Assembly (NCBI GenBank): GCA_020636045.1
Contig: JACJYP010000005.1
Span: 248,001 to 312,000, forward strand
Source: Lewinellaceae bacterium
GTDB lineage: Bacteria > Bacteroidota > Bacteroidia > Chitinophagales > Saprospiraceae
Direction of reading: 5' to 3'
Length of the DNA: 64,000 nucleotides
In this document: one piece after another, positions 8,928 through 16,680 of the stretch
Layout: each line of letters opens with the position of its first letter
Numbering within the stretch: the stretch's first letter is position 1
Notes under the pieces: generated by a model
What the model was told of the DNA's origin: nothing
Databases searched by the model: none
The model's input: only the letters and a program-made list of their open reading frames with translations
Position numbers and translations under genes: made by a program

Positions 8928-10022
8928 TTATTGCCACCAAGCCGGCTGATCGAGGGTGCTGGAAGGCAGGATCAGGCAATTGTCGCACTCCAGATGATTT
9001 ACCGGCGGCCATGTGGAGAAATCATACTCGCAATACGTGACATCCTGCAGCAAAAAATCATCACCCAGTATTCCATTTTTGCCGAAGATACGTGCCGTAT
9101 CGATGGCAGAAATTTCGAAATAGCCGAGTGCCGGGTTGCCGGGATCGGTGATGTTTTCCACATTCCCGGCCACTTTGGCCGGTGGGGTGTCGAAGATCGT
9201 TCCTGTCGGCGATACCAGTTGGTCGATCTTCTGCCAGTATTCGTAAGCCTTTCGGGAAATCGTATGCTGGTAGACGGAAAAGCAAATGCGGTGCTCAAAG
9301 GCATAATCAATCTTCCTTTTGCCCACATTTTCAATAATAGGAGTGCCTGCCTGAAAAGCACCGGGCTCGGCGATGGATACCCCCTGATCGTGCAGTCTGT
9401 TTGTGATAAAACATTGATGTATAGCACCGAATGGATTGTAAAATTTAACGATTTCGTTAAAAATATACACGGCATCGGTTTCCCAGCGCAAATAACGGCC
9501 GTTCACCTGATCGGGTGTTTTGGTATGGGCATAGACAAATGCCCGGGGCTCGCTGGTCAGCGACCCGTCGGCATTATTACTCACAAAATAATCGCCTTTC
9601 ACGCTGACGCTGTCCAGTAAAATACGTTCCGGCATCTTTTCCGGACCTGAGCGATAGGTATCTCCGTTCGGCAAGACGATCTCGAGCGAATAAATGCGGC
9701 CCGGTACGCCCTGTACATTATCGAGGCGATAGTGTTGGGTGATGCCATCCTGATTTTTTTCCTCCAGAAAGAAGAATTCGTTGCCCAGATCGTCAGTCAG
9801 GCGCAGATGAGCGCCGGAGACGGGCTCGAATGCCTGTTTGTCATAATCGCCCGGCCTGATGATGCGGACGAAATGAGGTCCCGGGCCGTCTGAAAAGCCG
9901 CCATCGACTACAATGATGTTTTCATGATCACCGGACTCGAAAAAATTGGTTTCCCGGACACAGTTGGCCAGGAACAAAATGCCCACCAGGAAATACAGGA
10001 CCGGAATAGTTTTGAATTTCAT
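8928..10022 (-). CDS. DUF4249 family lipoprotein, copy 2
   Basis: 364 residues with the same signal (MKFKTIPVLYFLVGILFLANC) and the same ungapped length as copy 1. Differences are scattered substitutions, for example GAFSDGPGPHF against GGFSDGPGPHF and EDENAIVV against DHENIIVV, with no indels, so both copies appear intact and functional. The ATG at 10022 is preferred: extending the frame to 10361 would run into the third DUF4249 gene and lose the lipoprotein signal. The expected location is the outer membrane beside the receptor encoded at 11132-13879. The cargo is unknown. Two near-identical paralogues in one operon suggest gene dosage or slightly different ligands. Confidence 0.85.
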   Translation of the reverse strand: MKFKTIPVLYFLVGILFLANCVRETNFFESGDHENIIVVDGGFSDGPGPHFVRIIRPGDYDKQAFEPVSGAHLRLTDDLGNEFFFLEEKNQDGITQHYRLDNVQGVPGRIYSLEIVLPNGDTYRSGPEKMPERILLDSVSVKGDYFVSNNADGSLTSEPRAFVYAHTKTPDQVNGRYLRWETDAVYIFNEIVKFYNPFGAIHQCFITNRLHDQGVSIAEPGAFQAGTPIIENVGKRKIDYAFEHRICFSVYQHTISRKAYEYWQKIDQLVSPTGTIFDTPPAKVAGNVENITDPGNPALGYFEISAIDTARIFGKNGILGDDFLLQDVTYCEYDFSTWPPVNHLECDNCLILPSSTLDQPAWWQ

Positions 10023-10047
10023 ACAGCGGAGGAAACGAATGAATTGA

Positions 10048-11127
10048 TCATTGCCACCATTCGGGCTTTTGTACTGTACTGTTCTGAAACAACAGGCAGT
10101 CGTCGCATTCGGGTTTGGGCCCTGCTCCCGGTGCGGCATTGCAGTATTTCGGGACAAATGCCACGACGTCAAATGGCAGATCGCCGCGGTTGACATATAC
10201 CCTGGCTGTATCGGAAGACGCGACCTCGAAAAAGCCGTAGGCAGGGTACTGCGGGTCACTGATGTTCTCCACATTGCCTCGTACCGGGGCGGGAGGTGGG
10301 TCGAATATCGTACCGGTAGGCTCCACAAGTTCCTGTATGCGTTGCCAGTATTCATAGGCATCTTTGCCGGTCGTGCGCTGGTATATGCTCAGACAATTGC
10401 GATATTCGAATGAAAAATCAATCCTTCTGCGCCCCGTATATTCGACAAGCTGCGTTCCGGGCAGAAGCGCCGCAGGATTTGTTATAGCGATCACCTGGGC
10501 ACTCATGCCGTTAGTAATGAAGCATTGCTTGGGATGATCGAACGGATCGCCGGTAAAGGGTTCGTTAAAGATGAATATACTCTCGGCTTCCCATCGTAAA
10601 AAACGATCCTTCGTATCGGCAGGCAGGGTGGCATGTGCATAGAGTTGAGCAAAAGGTACCCTGGTGACATCGCCTGTGCCCGTTATATCCTCTACAAAGG
10701 CGAAGCGCATTTCCGCAGAGTCGATCGGCAGGGCAGCCGGCATCATCTGGGGTTTCGATTTGTACCCGGTCCCGTCAGAAAGTTGAATGAGGATAGAATA
10801 CGTATGACCCGGTACGCCCGTTACATTCGATAGCCGGTAAACCCCCGGCTGTTCAGTTGCGCTGGTCTCTTCGTACGGATACATCGAAGCATCGTCTTCA
10901 TTTAGCCAAATCCGCGCACCGGCGACCGGCTCGAAGTCGCGTTTTTCGTAATTCGTCGGCCTGGAAAGCCTCAGTAAAAAAGGCCCGCTGCCTTCATAAA
11001 AACCGCCGCTTACTACCAGCGCATTACGGTCGACTTCATCGTTCTTGTAATCGATCTCACGAATGCAGGTGGCGAACAACAGCACTGCAACAAAAAAATA
11101 TAGTAGTGGTAATGTTTTGATAGTCAT
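10048..11127 (-). CDS. DUF4249 family lipoprotein, copy 3 (diverged)
   Basis: 359 residues, starting with the lipoprotein signal MTIKTLPLLYFFVAVLLFATC (lipobox FATC). It shares the family core with the two downstream copies: LRWEAESIFIFNE in the middle, AYEYWQRIQELVEPTGTIFDPPP and NVENISDPQYPAYGFFE near the C-terminus, then ECDDC and a final WWQ. Substitutions are far more numerous than between copies 1 and 2. It begins 4 nt after the receptor stop, so it is almost certainly translated from the same mRNA, and it is probably the original receptor partner from which the downstream pair derives. DUF4249 function is not established. Confidence 0.85.
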   Translation of the reverse strand: MTIKTLPLLYFFVAVLLFATCIREIDYKNDEVDRNALVVSGGFYEGSGPFLLRLSRPTNYEKRDFEPVAGARIWLNEDDASMYPYEETSATEQPGVYRLSNVTGVPGHTYSILIQLSDGTGYKSKPQMMPAALPIDSAEMRFAFVEDITGTGDVTRVPFAQLYAHATLPADTKDRFLRWEAESIFIFNEPFTGDPFDHPKQCFITNGMSAQVIAITNPAALLPGTQLVEYTGRRRIDFSFEYRNCLSIYQRTTGKDAYEYWQRIQELVEPTGTIFDPPPAPVRGNVENISDPQYPAYGFFEVASSDTARVYVNRGDLPFDVVAFVPKYCNAAPGAGPKPECDDCLLFQNSTVQKPEWWQ

Positions 11128-11131
11128 TTCG

Positions 11132-13879
11132 TTACCAGTAAAAAGTGAGATTGGCAGCCGGTATCATCGTGCCGATCACTGCAAGTTGATAGGCCTTTGG
11201 CAATCCCTTGCGATCCCGCTTGAAATAGACCGAGAAAGCATTTTTTCGGGCATAAGCGTTGTACACGGACATGTTCAGCGTCCATTTCAGCCCGCTGATC
11301 TTGGATTTTGTTTTGTCGATTGTCAGTCCGATATCGAGGCGATGGTAGTCTGGGATCCGCAGGTTGTTGCGGTCGGAAAAATTGGGAACGATCACATTGC
11401 CTACCTGATAGCCGTTCTCTGGCGCCGTTACGGGCCGGCCCGTCCTGTAAGTAAAGTTAAAGGTCCAGTACAGTGCCGGATTGATCGCATATTTGGCGAA
11501 AAGAGTTACCTGGTGCGGCTGGTCGAAGTTGGCCGGAAACCACTCGCCGCGATTGACGGACAGGGCAGGGTAGGGGGAGCGTGCCTGCTGCCAGACGCGC
11601 GACCAGGTGTATGACAACCATCCGGTCCAGCGCCCCTCGTTTTTCCGATACAGCCATTCGGCGCCGTAACTGCGCTGCTGTCCTGCGATCAGTTCCGTTT
11701 CCAAATGCTCGTTCAGAAGCAATTGGGCGAAATCCTCGTACGCAGGTACATCATCCGTGAGGCGGTAAAACATTTCCACTGAACCTTCCCAGCGCTTGTC
11801 GCCATTCGTATAAAACCACCCCGCGTTGTAACTGTCGCTCACCTGCGGGCGCAGGTAGCGGTTGGCAGGTTGCCAGGTATCGGATGGCGTGGCGGCGGTG
11901 GTATTGGAGATGAGGTGAAAATATTGCCGCAAGCGGTTGTAACTGAATTTGACGGAATGCTGCGGGTTCACGCGAAGGTTTACTGAAACGCGCGGCTCAA
12001 ACCCGCTGTACGATTGCGACTTTTCATCATCGCCGTAAACTTCCGTCGCAACGACGGTTTCGTCGGAATAAGGCACGCCGGGTTCGTAGATGCGAACGGT
12101 GTTGGGGCCGAGCGTACTGAAGTACGAGTACCGCAAGCCTGCATAGACTGTCACCATATCTGAAATTGAAAACTCGTCATCGGCAAAGACGGCCCATTCT
12201 TCACCGTTTTCCTGTTGGGCGTCGTCCGGCAATATCCCCGAATCGTCACCTGTCGGGCGCAATCGTTGCGGCAGGGAATTGGTGCGGTTCCATTGCCCCC
12301 CCAGTTGTATCTCGTGGCCGCTCAGGGCGAAGAGCGAACTTTGCAGACTGACCGTACGAAACTCGATGCCGTTCTCCAGTTCAAAGGCATCAAAACCTTC
12401 CGGCTGGAAATACTTGTTTTGCAGTTTTCCGGCAGCGCCGGTCAGGCTCGTGACAACGGCATTGCCCCAAGTTTGGCGCCAGGCGAAGTTGGCGCCGGAT
12501 GTATTCCACTGATAGCCAAACTGTTGTGAAAACCGAAAATAATCTTCACTGCGGTGTGCGCCTATGCTGACCGTGCTGTTTTTTCCGCTGCGTACGGAAA
12601 ATTTGGTGTTGAAATCGTTGAACCAGGCGCTGCTGCCTTTGACTTCGGGCAGTTTGGCGAGTTTCAGCATCCAGTCGGAATAGGATGCGCGTGCGCCGGC
12701 CAGGATCGACACCTTGTTTTTCAGGACAGGCCCCTCTACCGAGGCTTTGGCGGAGGCCAACCCCGCGCCTGCCGAGCCATGCCATTCGCTGAAATTGCCG
12801 TCCTTGAGTTTTACATCCAGTACCGATGCTACACGCCCGCCGAACTGCGCCGGAATATGGCCTTTGTACAAAGTCGTGGAACGCACCAGATCTGGGTTGA
12901 ACACCGAAAAGAACCCGAGCACATGCGAGGTGTTGAAAAACGGGAGTTCATCCTGGATGACCAGGTTCTGGTCGACGTTACCGCCCCGCACATTGAACCC
13001 CGAGGCGCCTTCGCCTACCGTACTCACGCCGGGCAGCACGAGCAGGCTTTTTACCACGTCCGATTCCCCCATAAAAGAGGGCAGATCGCGGATGGTTTGC
13101 GTGGAAAGCAACTCTACCCCGGTGGCAACGGAGGTCTGTTTATTGGCTGCCTTGTTCCCCTGGATCTCCACGGCACCCAGTTCGAGTGCACGTACCTGCA
13201 TGGGGACCTCGATTTCTCCGCCCCGGTTTGCTGTCAGGTTGACAATTAACTCGCGATAGCCGAGGAACTGCACCTTCATCAGGTGTTCGCCGGGAGCCAA
13301 TGTCAGTTCAAAACGCCCGAAGCGGTCGGTGGAAGCCCCTCCTGCAGAATCAAGGCGGATCACTGCGCCCGGGATGGGTTCCTTGGTTTGCTCGTCGTTG
13401 ACAAGCCCTTTCACAACAACCGTTTTACTACTTGCCACCGGCGGTTCTCCGACCTGAATTGATATTTCCTGGGGTGTCAGAAATTCCGGCAATTCGATCT
13501 TGTTCTCGTCCCATTCTTCAAGCAATCCGGTAATGTAGCTCGCATTCATATCCGCTTTGCGGCAGATAACGATCCCGTTATCCCTCGCGGCCACGCAAGT
13601 CAGATTATGCTTTGGCAACAGCGTTTGAAGCAGATTGTACAAGTTCCGGCCTTCGCAATTGTAACCCACCTTGTAATATGGCAGGACATCGGGGTCGTAG
13701 TAAAATTTGATGGGATACTTTTTCTCGAGATCGAGAAACATTTCGATCATCGTGGCATCGCGGTAATCGCCGGTGATCTCCAGAGAGAATATTTTCTGGC
13801 AAAAGCCGGAGTGTGGAAGCAGGAAAAACAGGATGACCGCCAGCCCCGTGAGCCGGCCGGTTCGCAAAGGCAGATCCAT
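11132..13879 (-). CDS. TonB-dependent receptor with STN and carboxypeptidase-like N-terminal domains
   Basis: 915 residues. Order of parts: signal peptide; a secretin/TonB short N-terminal (STN) domain at about residues 30-110 (GDYRDATMIEMFLDLEKKY); a carboxypeptidase-regulatory-like domain at about 150-235 (VVVKGLVNDEQTKEPIPGAVIRLD); a plug with DLPSFMGESDVVKSLLVLPG and FNVRGGNVDQNLV; and a 22-strand-type barrel to the C-terminus. An STN domain often passes signals to an anti-sigma factor, but no sigma/anti-sigma pair lies in this window. It is the first gene of an operon with three DUF4249 lipoproteins. The substrate is not readable; no SusD-type partner is present, so a classical glycan Sus system is not supported. 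Confidence 0.88.
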   Translation of the reverse strand: MDLPLRTGRLTGLAVILFFLLPHSGFCQKIFSLEITGDYRDATMIEMFLDLEKKYPIKFYYDPDVLPYYKVGYNCEGRNLYNLLQTLLPKHNLTCVAARDNGIVICRKADMNASYITGLLEEWDENKIELPEFLTPQEISIQVGEPPVASSKTVVVKGLVNDEQTKEPIPGAVIRLDSAGGASTDRFGRFELTLAPGEHLMKVQFLGYRELIVNLTANRGGEIEVPMQVRALELGAVEIQGNKAANKQTSVATGVELLSTQTIRDLPSFMGESDVVKSLLVLPGVSTVGEGASGFNVRGGNVDQNLVIQDELPFFNTSHVLGFFSVFNPDLVRSTTLYKGHIPAQFGGRVASVLDVKLKDGNFSEWHGSAGAGLASAKASVEGPVLKNKVSILAGARASYSDWMLKLAKLPEVKGSSAWFNDFNTKFSVRSGKNSTVSIGAHRSEDYFRFSQQFGYQWNTSGANFAWRQTWGNAVVTSLTGAAGKLQNKYFQPEGFDAFELENGIEFRTVSLQSSLFALSGHEIQLGGQWNRTNSLPQRLRPTGDDSGILPDDAQQENGEEWAVFADDEFSISDMVTVYAGLRYSYFSTLGPNTVRIYEPGVPYSDETVVATEVYGDDEKSQSYSGFEPRVSVNLRVNPQHSVKFSYNRLRQYFHLISNTTAATPSDTWQPANRYLRPQVSDSYNAGWFYTNGDKRWEGSVEMFYRLTDDVPAYEDFAQLLLNEHLETELIAGQQRSYGAEWLYRKNEGRWTGWLSYTWSRVWQQARSPYPALSVNRGEWFPANFDQPHQVTLFAKYAINPALYWTFNFTYRTGRPVTAPENGYQVGNVIVPNFSDRNNLRIPDYHRLDIGLTIDKTKSKISGLKWTLNMSVYNAYARKNAFSVYFKRDRKGLPKAYQLAVIGTMIPAANLTFYW

Positions 13880-13911
13880 ACGGGAGATTTGTGTTCGTTT
13901 GTACTTGCTTA

Positions 13912-13969
13912 GAGGCTATTTGAATTTAAGAATGGCATTTTGCTCCATTTGACAAACTCAAACAGCCTC
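13912..13969. repeat. 58-bp imperfect hairpin in a divergent intergenic region
   Basis: GAGGCTATTTGA (13912-13923) is the inverted repeat of TCAAACAGCCTC (13958-13969) with one mismatch, and inside it AATGG (13931-13935) pairs with CCATT (13945-13949). The element lies between the receptor start (13879) and the helicase start (14074). It could be an operator or leader structure, or the remnant of a short mobile element with terminal inverted repeats. No clear target-site duplication was recognised. Confidence 0.6.
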
Positions 13970-14073
13970 CGAGAAGTAGAGACTGCAAGATAGACAACTA
14001 TGTTCGGGAAAACCTTAGGCTGATGCCGGTTTTAAACTGCCCAATTGATACATTAGCTGCGAAAGGTATTTCC

Positions 14074-15384
14074 ATGCTCCAACATACTCCGCTGCTGCTC
14101 AATCCCGATTTCAAATACGCGCTCGACGTGCTGGAAAAAACGGATAACAGCCTTTTTATCACTGGAAAGGCCGGCACGGGTAAAAGCACCTTGCTGCAAC
14201 TGTTTAAAAATACGACGCGGAAAAAGGCAGCGGTGCTGGCGCCCACCGGCGTGGCAGCGCTCAACGTGCAGGGGCAGACCGTCCACTCTTTTTTTGGTTT
14301 TCCACCCCGCATCATCACCCCGCAGGAGGCTTCGCGTAAAGTAACGCGGAAGGACCTGTTGCGCCTGTACAAGAATCTTCAAGTGCTGATCATCGACGAA
14401 ATATCGATGGTGCGCGCAGATATTCTGGACGGCATGGACAAGTTTCTACGCGTCAACCGCGAGAACTTCAGGCCTTTCGGGGGCGTACAGGTTGTATTTT
14501 TTGGCGATCTGTTCCAGTTGCCGCCTGTCGTGACCAGGGACCCCGTCGAGGCTGCCTATTTTCAGGACTACTACGAAACGCCCTACTTTTTCTCGGGCAA
14601 GGTTTTTCAGGAGCCTGACTTCGCGATCGATATGCTCGAACTGCGGAAAGTGTACCGCCAGGAATCGCGGCATTTTTTGCGGCTGCTGGAAGCCGTGCGG
14701 ATCAACGAAATCGACCGCGACGACCTTGAGGATCTCAATGAACGCTGCCTGCCCGGGTTTTCGCCCGGCGAGGGATATATTACCCTGTGCTCCAGAAATG
14801 CTACGGCCAACCGGATCAACCAGCGCGAGTTATCGGTACTTTCCACAAAAGAATTTGTTTTCCAGGCGGAAATAAAAGGGTCGTTCGACCCCTCGCTGTT
14901 CCCGACCGAGGCATCGCTTTCGCTCAGGGAGGGCGCTCAGGTGATGTTTGTAAAAAATGATACGGAAGAGCGTCAATTCGTAAACGGCACCATCGGGAAG
15001 ATCGTCCAGCTCAAGAAGGATACGATCATTGTGCAAACAGAAGAAGGAACCAAAAAACGACGCATCGAAGTGCCTCTGGCGGAGTGGGAGATCGTGCGCT
15101 ATAAATCAGGCGCAACCGGCGCAATCGAAACGGAAAGCATCGGTTCGTTTATCCAGTATCCGCTCAAACTTGCCTGGGCCATCACCATCCACAAAAGCCA
15201 GGGAAAAACCTTCGACAAGGTATTTATCGATCTGGGCGGCGGCGCATTCGAACACGGGCAACTGTACGTGGCGCTCAGCCGTTGCCGCACCCTGGAAGGC
15301 ATTGTGCTTCGCAGTCCTATCAGGCCTCAGGACGTGATCACGGATGAACGTGTGGTCGATTTTTACGAACGGAGTTTCCGCTGA
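14074..15384 (+). CDS. PIF1/RecD-like superfamily 1 DNA helicase
   Basis: 436 residues from the ATG at 14074, preferred over 14023 because a GAAAGG ribosome-binding-like sequence ends 7 nt upstream. Walker A is GKAGTGKST at residues 31-39, followed by APTGVAALNVQGQTVHSFFGFPP (motif Ia region). Walker B is VLIIDEIS at 104-111, and the FFGDLFQLPPV motif III follows. The C-terminal UvrD-C2-type motifs are AWAITIHKSQGKTF and GQLYVALSRCRT. Together these identify an ATP-dependent DNA helicase of the PIF1/RecD group, acting on DNA in the cytoplasm. It is at the short end of the family and has no visible extra C-terminal domain. The gene ends exactly where the convergent acyltransferase gene ends. 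Confidence 0.88.
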   Translation: MLQHTPLLLNPDFKYALDVLEKTDNSLFITGKAGTGKSTLLQLFKNTTRKKAAVLAPTGVAALNVQGQTVHSFFGFPPRIITPQEASRKVTRKDLLRLYKNLQVLIIDEISMVRADILDGMDKFLRVNRENFRPFGGVQVVFFGDLFQLPPVVTRDPVEAAYFQDYYETPYFFSGKVFQEPDFAIDMLELRKVYRQESRHFLRLLEAVRINEIDRDDLEDLNERCLPGFSPGEGYITLCSRNATANRINQRELSVLSTKEFVFQAEIKGSFDPSLFPTEASLSLREGAQVMFVKNDTEERQFVNGTIGKIVQLKKDTIIVQTEEGTKKRRIEVPLAEWEIVRYKSGATGAIETESIGSFIQYPLKLAWAITIHKSQGKTFDKVFIDLGGGAFEHGQLYVALSRCRTLEGIVLRSPIRPQDVITDERVVDFYERSFR

Positions 15385-16446
15385 TCAGCTTACCGCCAAT
15401 CGCTTTTGTTTGCTGCCTTTGTAAAGCCCCCGGATGTACTGCATCGCGGGCTTTTCGATCAGGTACGTGATCGCAGTAGCCAGCAAGAACACGGCCGGCA
15501 AGGCGACGAACAGCGCGCTTTGCCAGAAACTCAGGTGCGCGTACTTCATCATCAGCGGGATGATCACAACCGCACCGATGTGCTGGTGTACGAGGTAAAG
15601 GCTGTAGGAGATCGTTCCGAGGTAAATGGTAAACCGGTTGACGATGGGGAGTTTGACGTTGAAAGCGTACAGGGTAAAGATGATGAAGTACGCCGTGAGG
15701 AATGGAAAGTATTCGCCCCGGGTGATGTACAGCATGGCCTTGCCGCCGTCGTAAAACATTACGATCTGTGAAGTATAACACAGAACGACCAGCAGGAGCA
15801 GTGCAGGATTTCTACCCTGAAATTTTATTTTGTAAAACAAAATGCCGGAGAAAAAGAGCGGCAAATGGTTGATAAATTGATATGCGCCCCTGCTTACCTT
15901 GAAAAGGTACGGGCTGATATGGCTGATGATAAAGTGATTGGCCAGCACAAATGCAAGACCGATGCACCCGAGTGTGACGATCTTGTCGAGCCACTTCAGA
16001 CGGAAGATCAACAGAATTACAATATAGAACTGCATTTCGATGATCAGGGTCCAGTAAGAACCGTCGAGGTTGGGTATTTTCAGGTAGTAGTTGAACATGG
16101 TCAGGTTCCCCAGGCAGTCGAAAAGCAACCCGTGCGAACTCTGTCCTGCGAAATAATTGCTCAGGCTGATCGAGATCGTCGTCAGCAGCACCGCCGTCCA
16201 GTACGCCGGGTAGAGCCTCGACACCCTGCTGATGACGAAATCCTTCCAGTGTTTGGTGTTGGAAATGGTGAGGAAGATGACGAAACCGCTGATGATAAAA
16301 AATAGATCGACGCCGGTGATGCCAAGTTTGAATCCCTGTTGCGCCTGCTCACGATCAACGGTAAAGTGAAAGAATACCACCATGAGCGCGGCAATTCCGC
16401 GCATGGCATCCAGTTCCTGGAGCCTTTTTCCTGAATTTGATTTCAT
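15385..16446 (-). CDS. Acyltransferase 3 family membrane protein
   Basis: 353 residues with about ten hydrophobic segments. The N-terminus has the family signature LQELDAMRGIAALMVVFFHF, with the conserved Arg and His of acyltransferase-3 (OafA/NodX-type) enzymes, followed by FKLGITGVDLFFIISGFVIF. These integral membrane enzymes move acetyl or other acyl groups from the cytoplasm onto extracytoplasmic sugars such as O-antigen or exopolysaccharide. There is no SGNH domain at the C-terminus, so it is the short single-domain type. No sugar-biosynthesis gene adjoins it, so its acceptor is unknown. Its stop codon abuts the stop codon of the helicase gene on the other strand, inside the palindrome CTGATCAG. 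Confidence 0.88.
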   Translation of the reverse strand: MKSNSGKRLQELDAMRGIAALMVVFFHFTVDREQAQQGFKLGITGVDLFFIISGFVIFLTISNTKHWKDFVISRVSRLYPAYWTAVLLTTISISLSNYFAGQSSHGLLFDCLGNLTMFNYYLKIPNLDGSYWTLIIEMQFYIVILLIFRLKWLDKIVTLGCIGLAFVLANHFIISHISPYLFKVSRGAYQFINHLPLFFSGILFYKIKFQGRNPALLLLVVLCYTSQIVMFYDGGKAMLYITRGEYFPFLTAYFIIFTLYAFNVKLPIVNRFTIYLGTISYSLYLVHQHIGAVVIIPLMMKYAHLSFWQSALFVALPAVFLLATAITYLIEKPAMQYIRGLYKGSKQKRLAVS

Positions 16447-16619
16447 GTATGCACAACGATCATTTGGCCGGCATTTCGACGGTCCCGCTCCAATGCGATC
16501 AGGAGGGTGTACGCTTGCTGTTTCTCATAGTATGGCGAGCGTTGCGGACACGGCCAGTGTTTTGGTTTCACCCATAAAATCAAAAACCAGGCCCAAAAAA
16601 CAATTCAGGAGTGTCTGAT

Positions 16620-16656
16620 GGCTGACGATTGGCCGATTCAATATCAGCCGGCCAAT
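16620..16656 (-). terminator. Two mutually exclusive hairpins after the arylsulfotransferase-like gene
   Basis: ATTGGCCG (16628-16635) pairs perfectly with CGGCCAAT (16649-16656). GGCTGA (16620-16625) pairs with TCAGCC (16644-16649). The two stems share bases and cannot form together. They lie 25 bp beyond the stop of the minus-strand gene that ends at 16681. A small ACTGG/CCAGT hairpin at 16665-16677 sits between. No T-run follows, so termination is plausible rather than certain. The rest of 16447-16680 shows no gene. Confidence 0.45.
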
Positions 16657-16680
16657 AAATGACTACTGGCTACCAGTGCA

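Larger units (their letters stand above)
7808..10047 (-). repeat. Tandem duplication of a 1,120-bp unit (gene plus spacer)
   Basis: Units 7808-8927 and 8928-10047 each hold one 1,095-bp DUF4249 gene and a 25-nt spacer upstream of it. Genes and spacers have equal length, and the spacers are visibly homologous (both contain AGGAA, then CG and ATGAAT). The equal unit length shows that gene and spacer were copied together, probably by unequal recombination. The third DUF4249 gene upstream is more diverged and not part of this duplication. Confidence 0.8.

Noticed and set aside
8928..10361. A longer start for DUF4249 copy 2 at 10361.
   Set aside because: It would overlap the upstream DUF4249 gene by over 300 bp and bury the lipoprotein signal that starts at 10022.
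11132..13879. A SusC/SusD-type glycan uptake locus.
   Set aside because: No SusD-like protein is encoded; the partners are DUF4249 lipoproteins, and the GH30 gene is on the opposite strand in a different unit.
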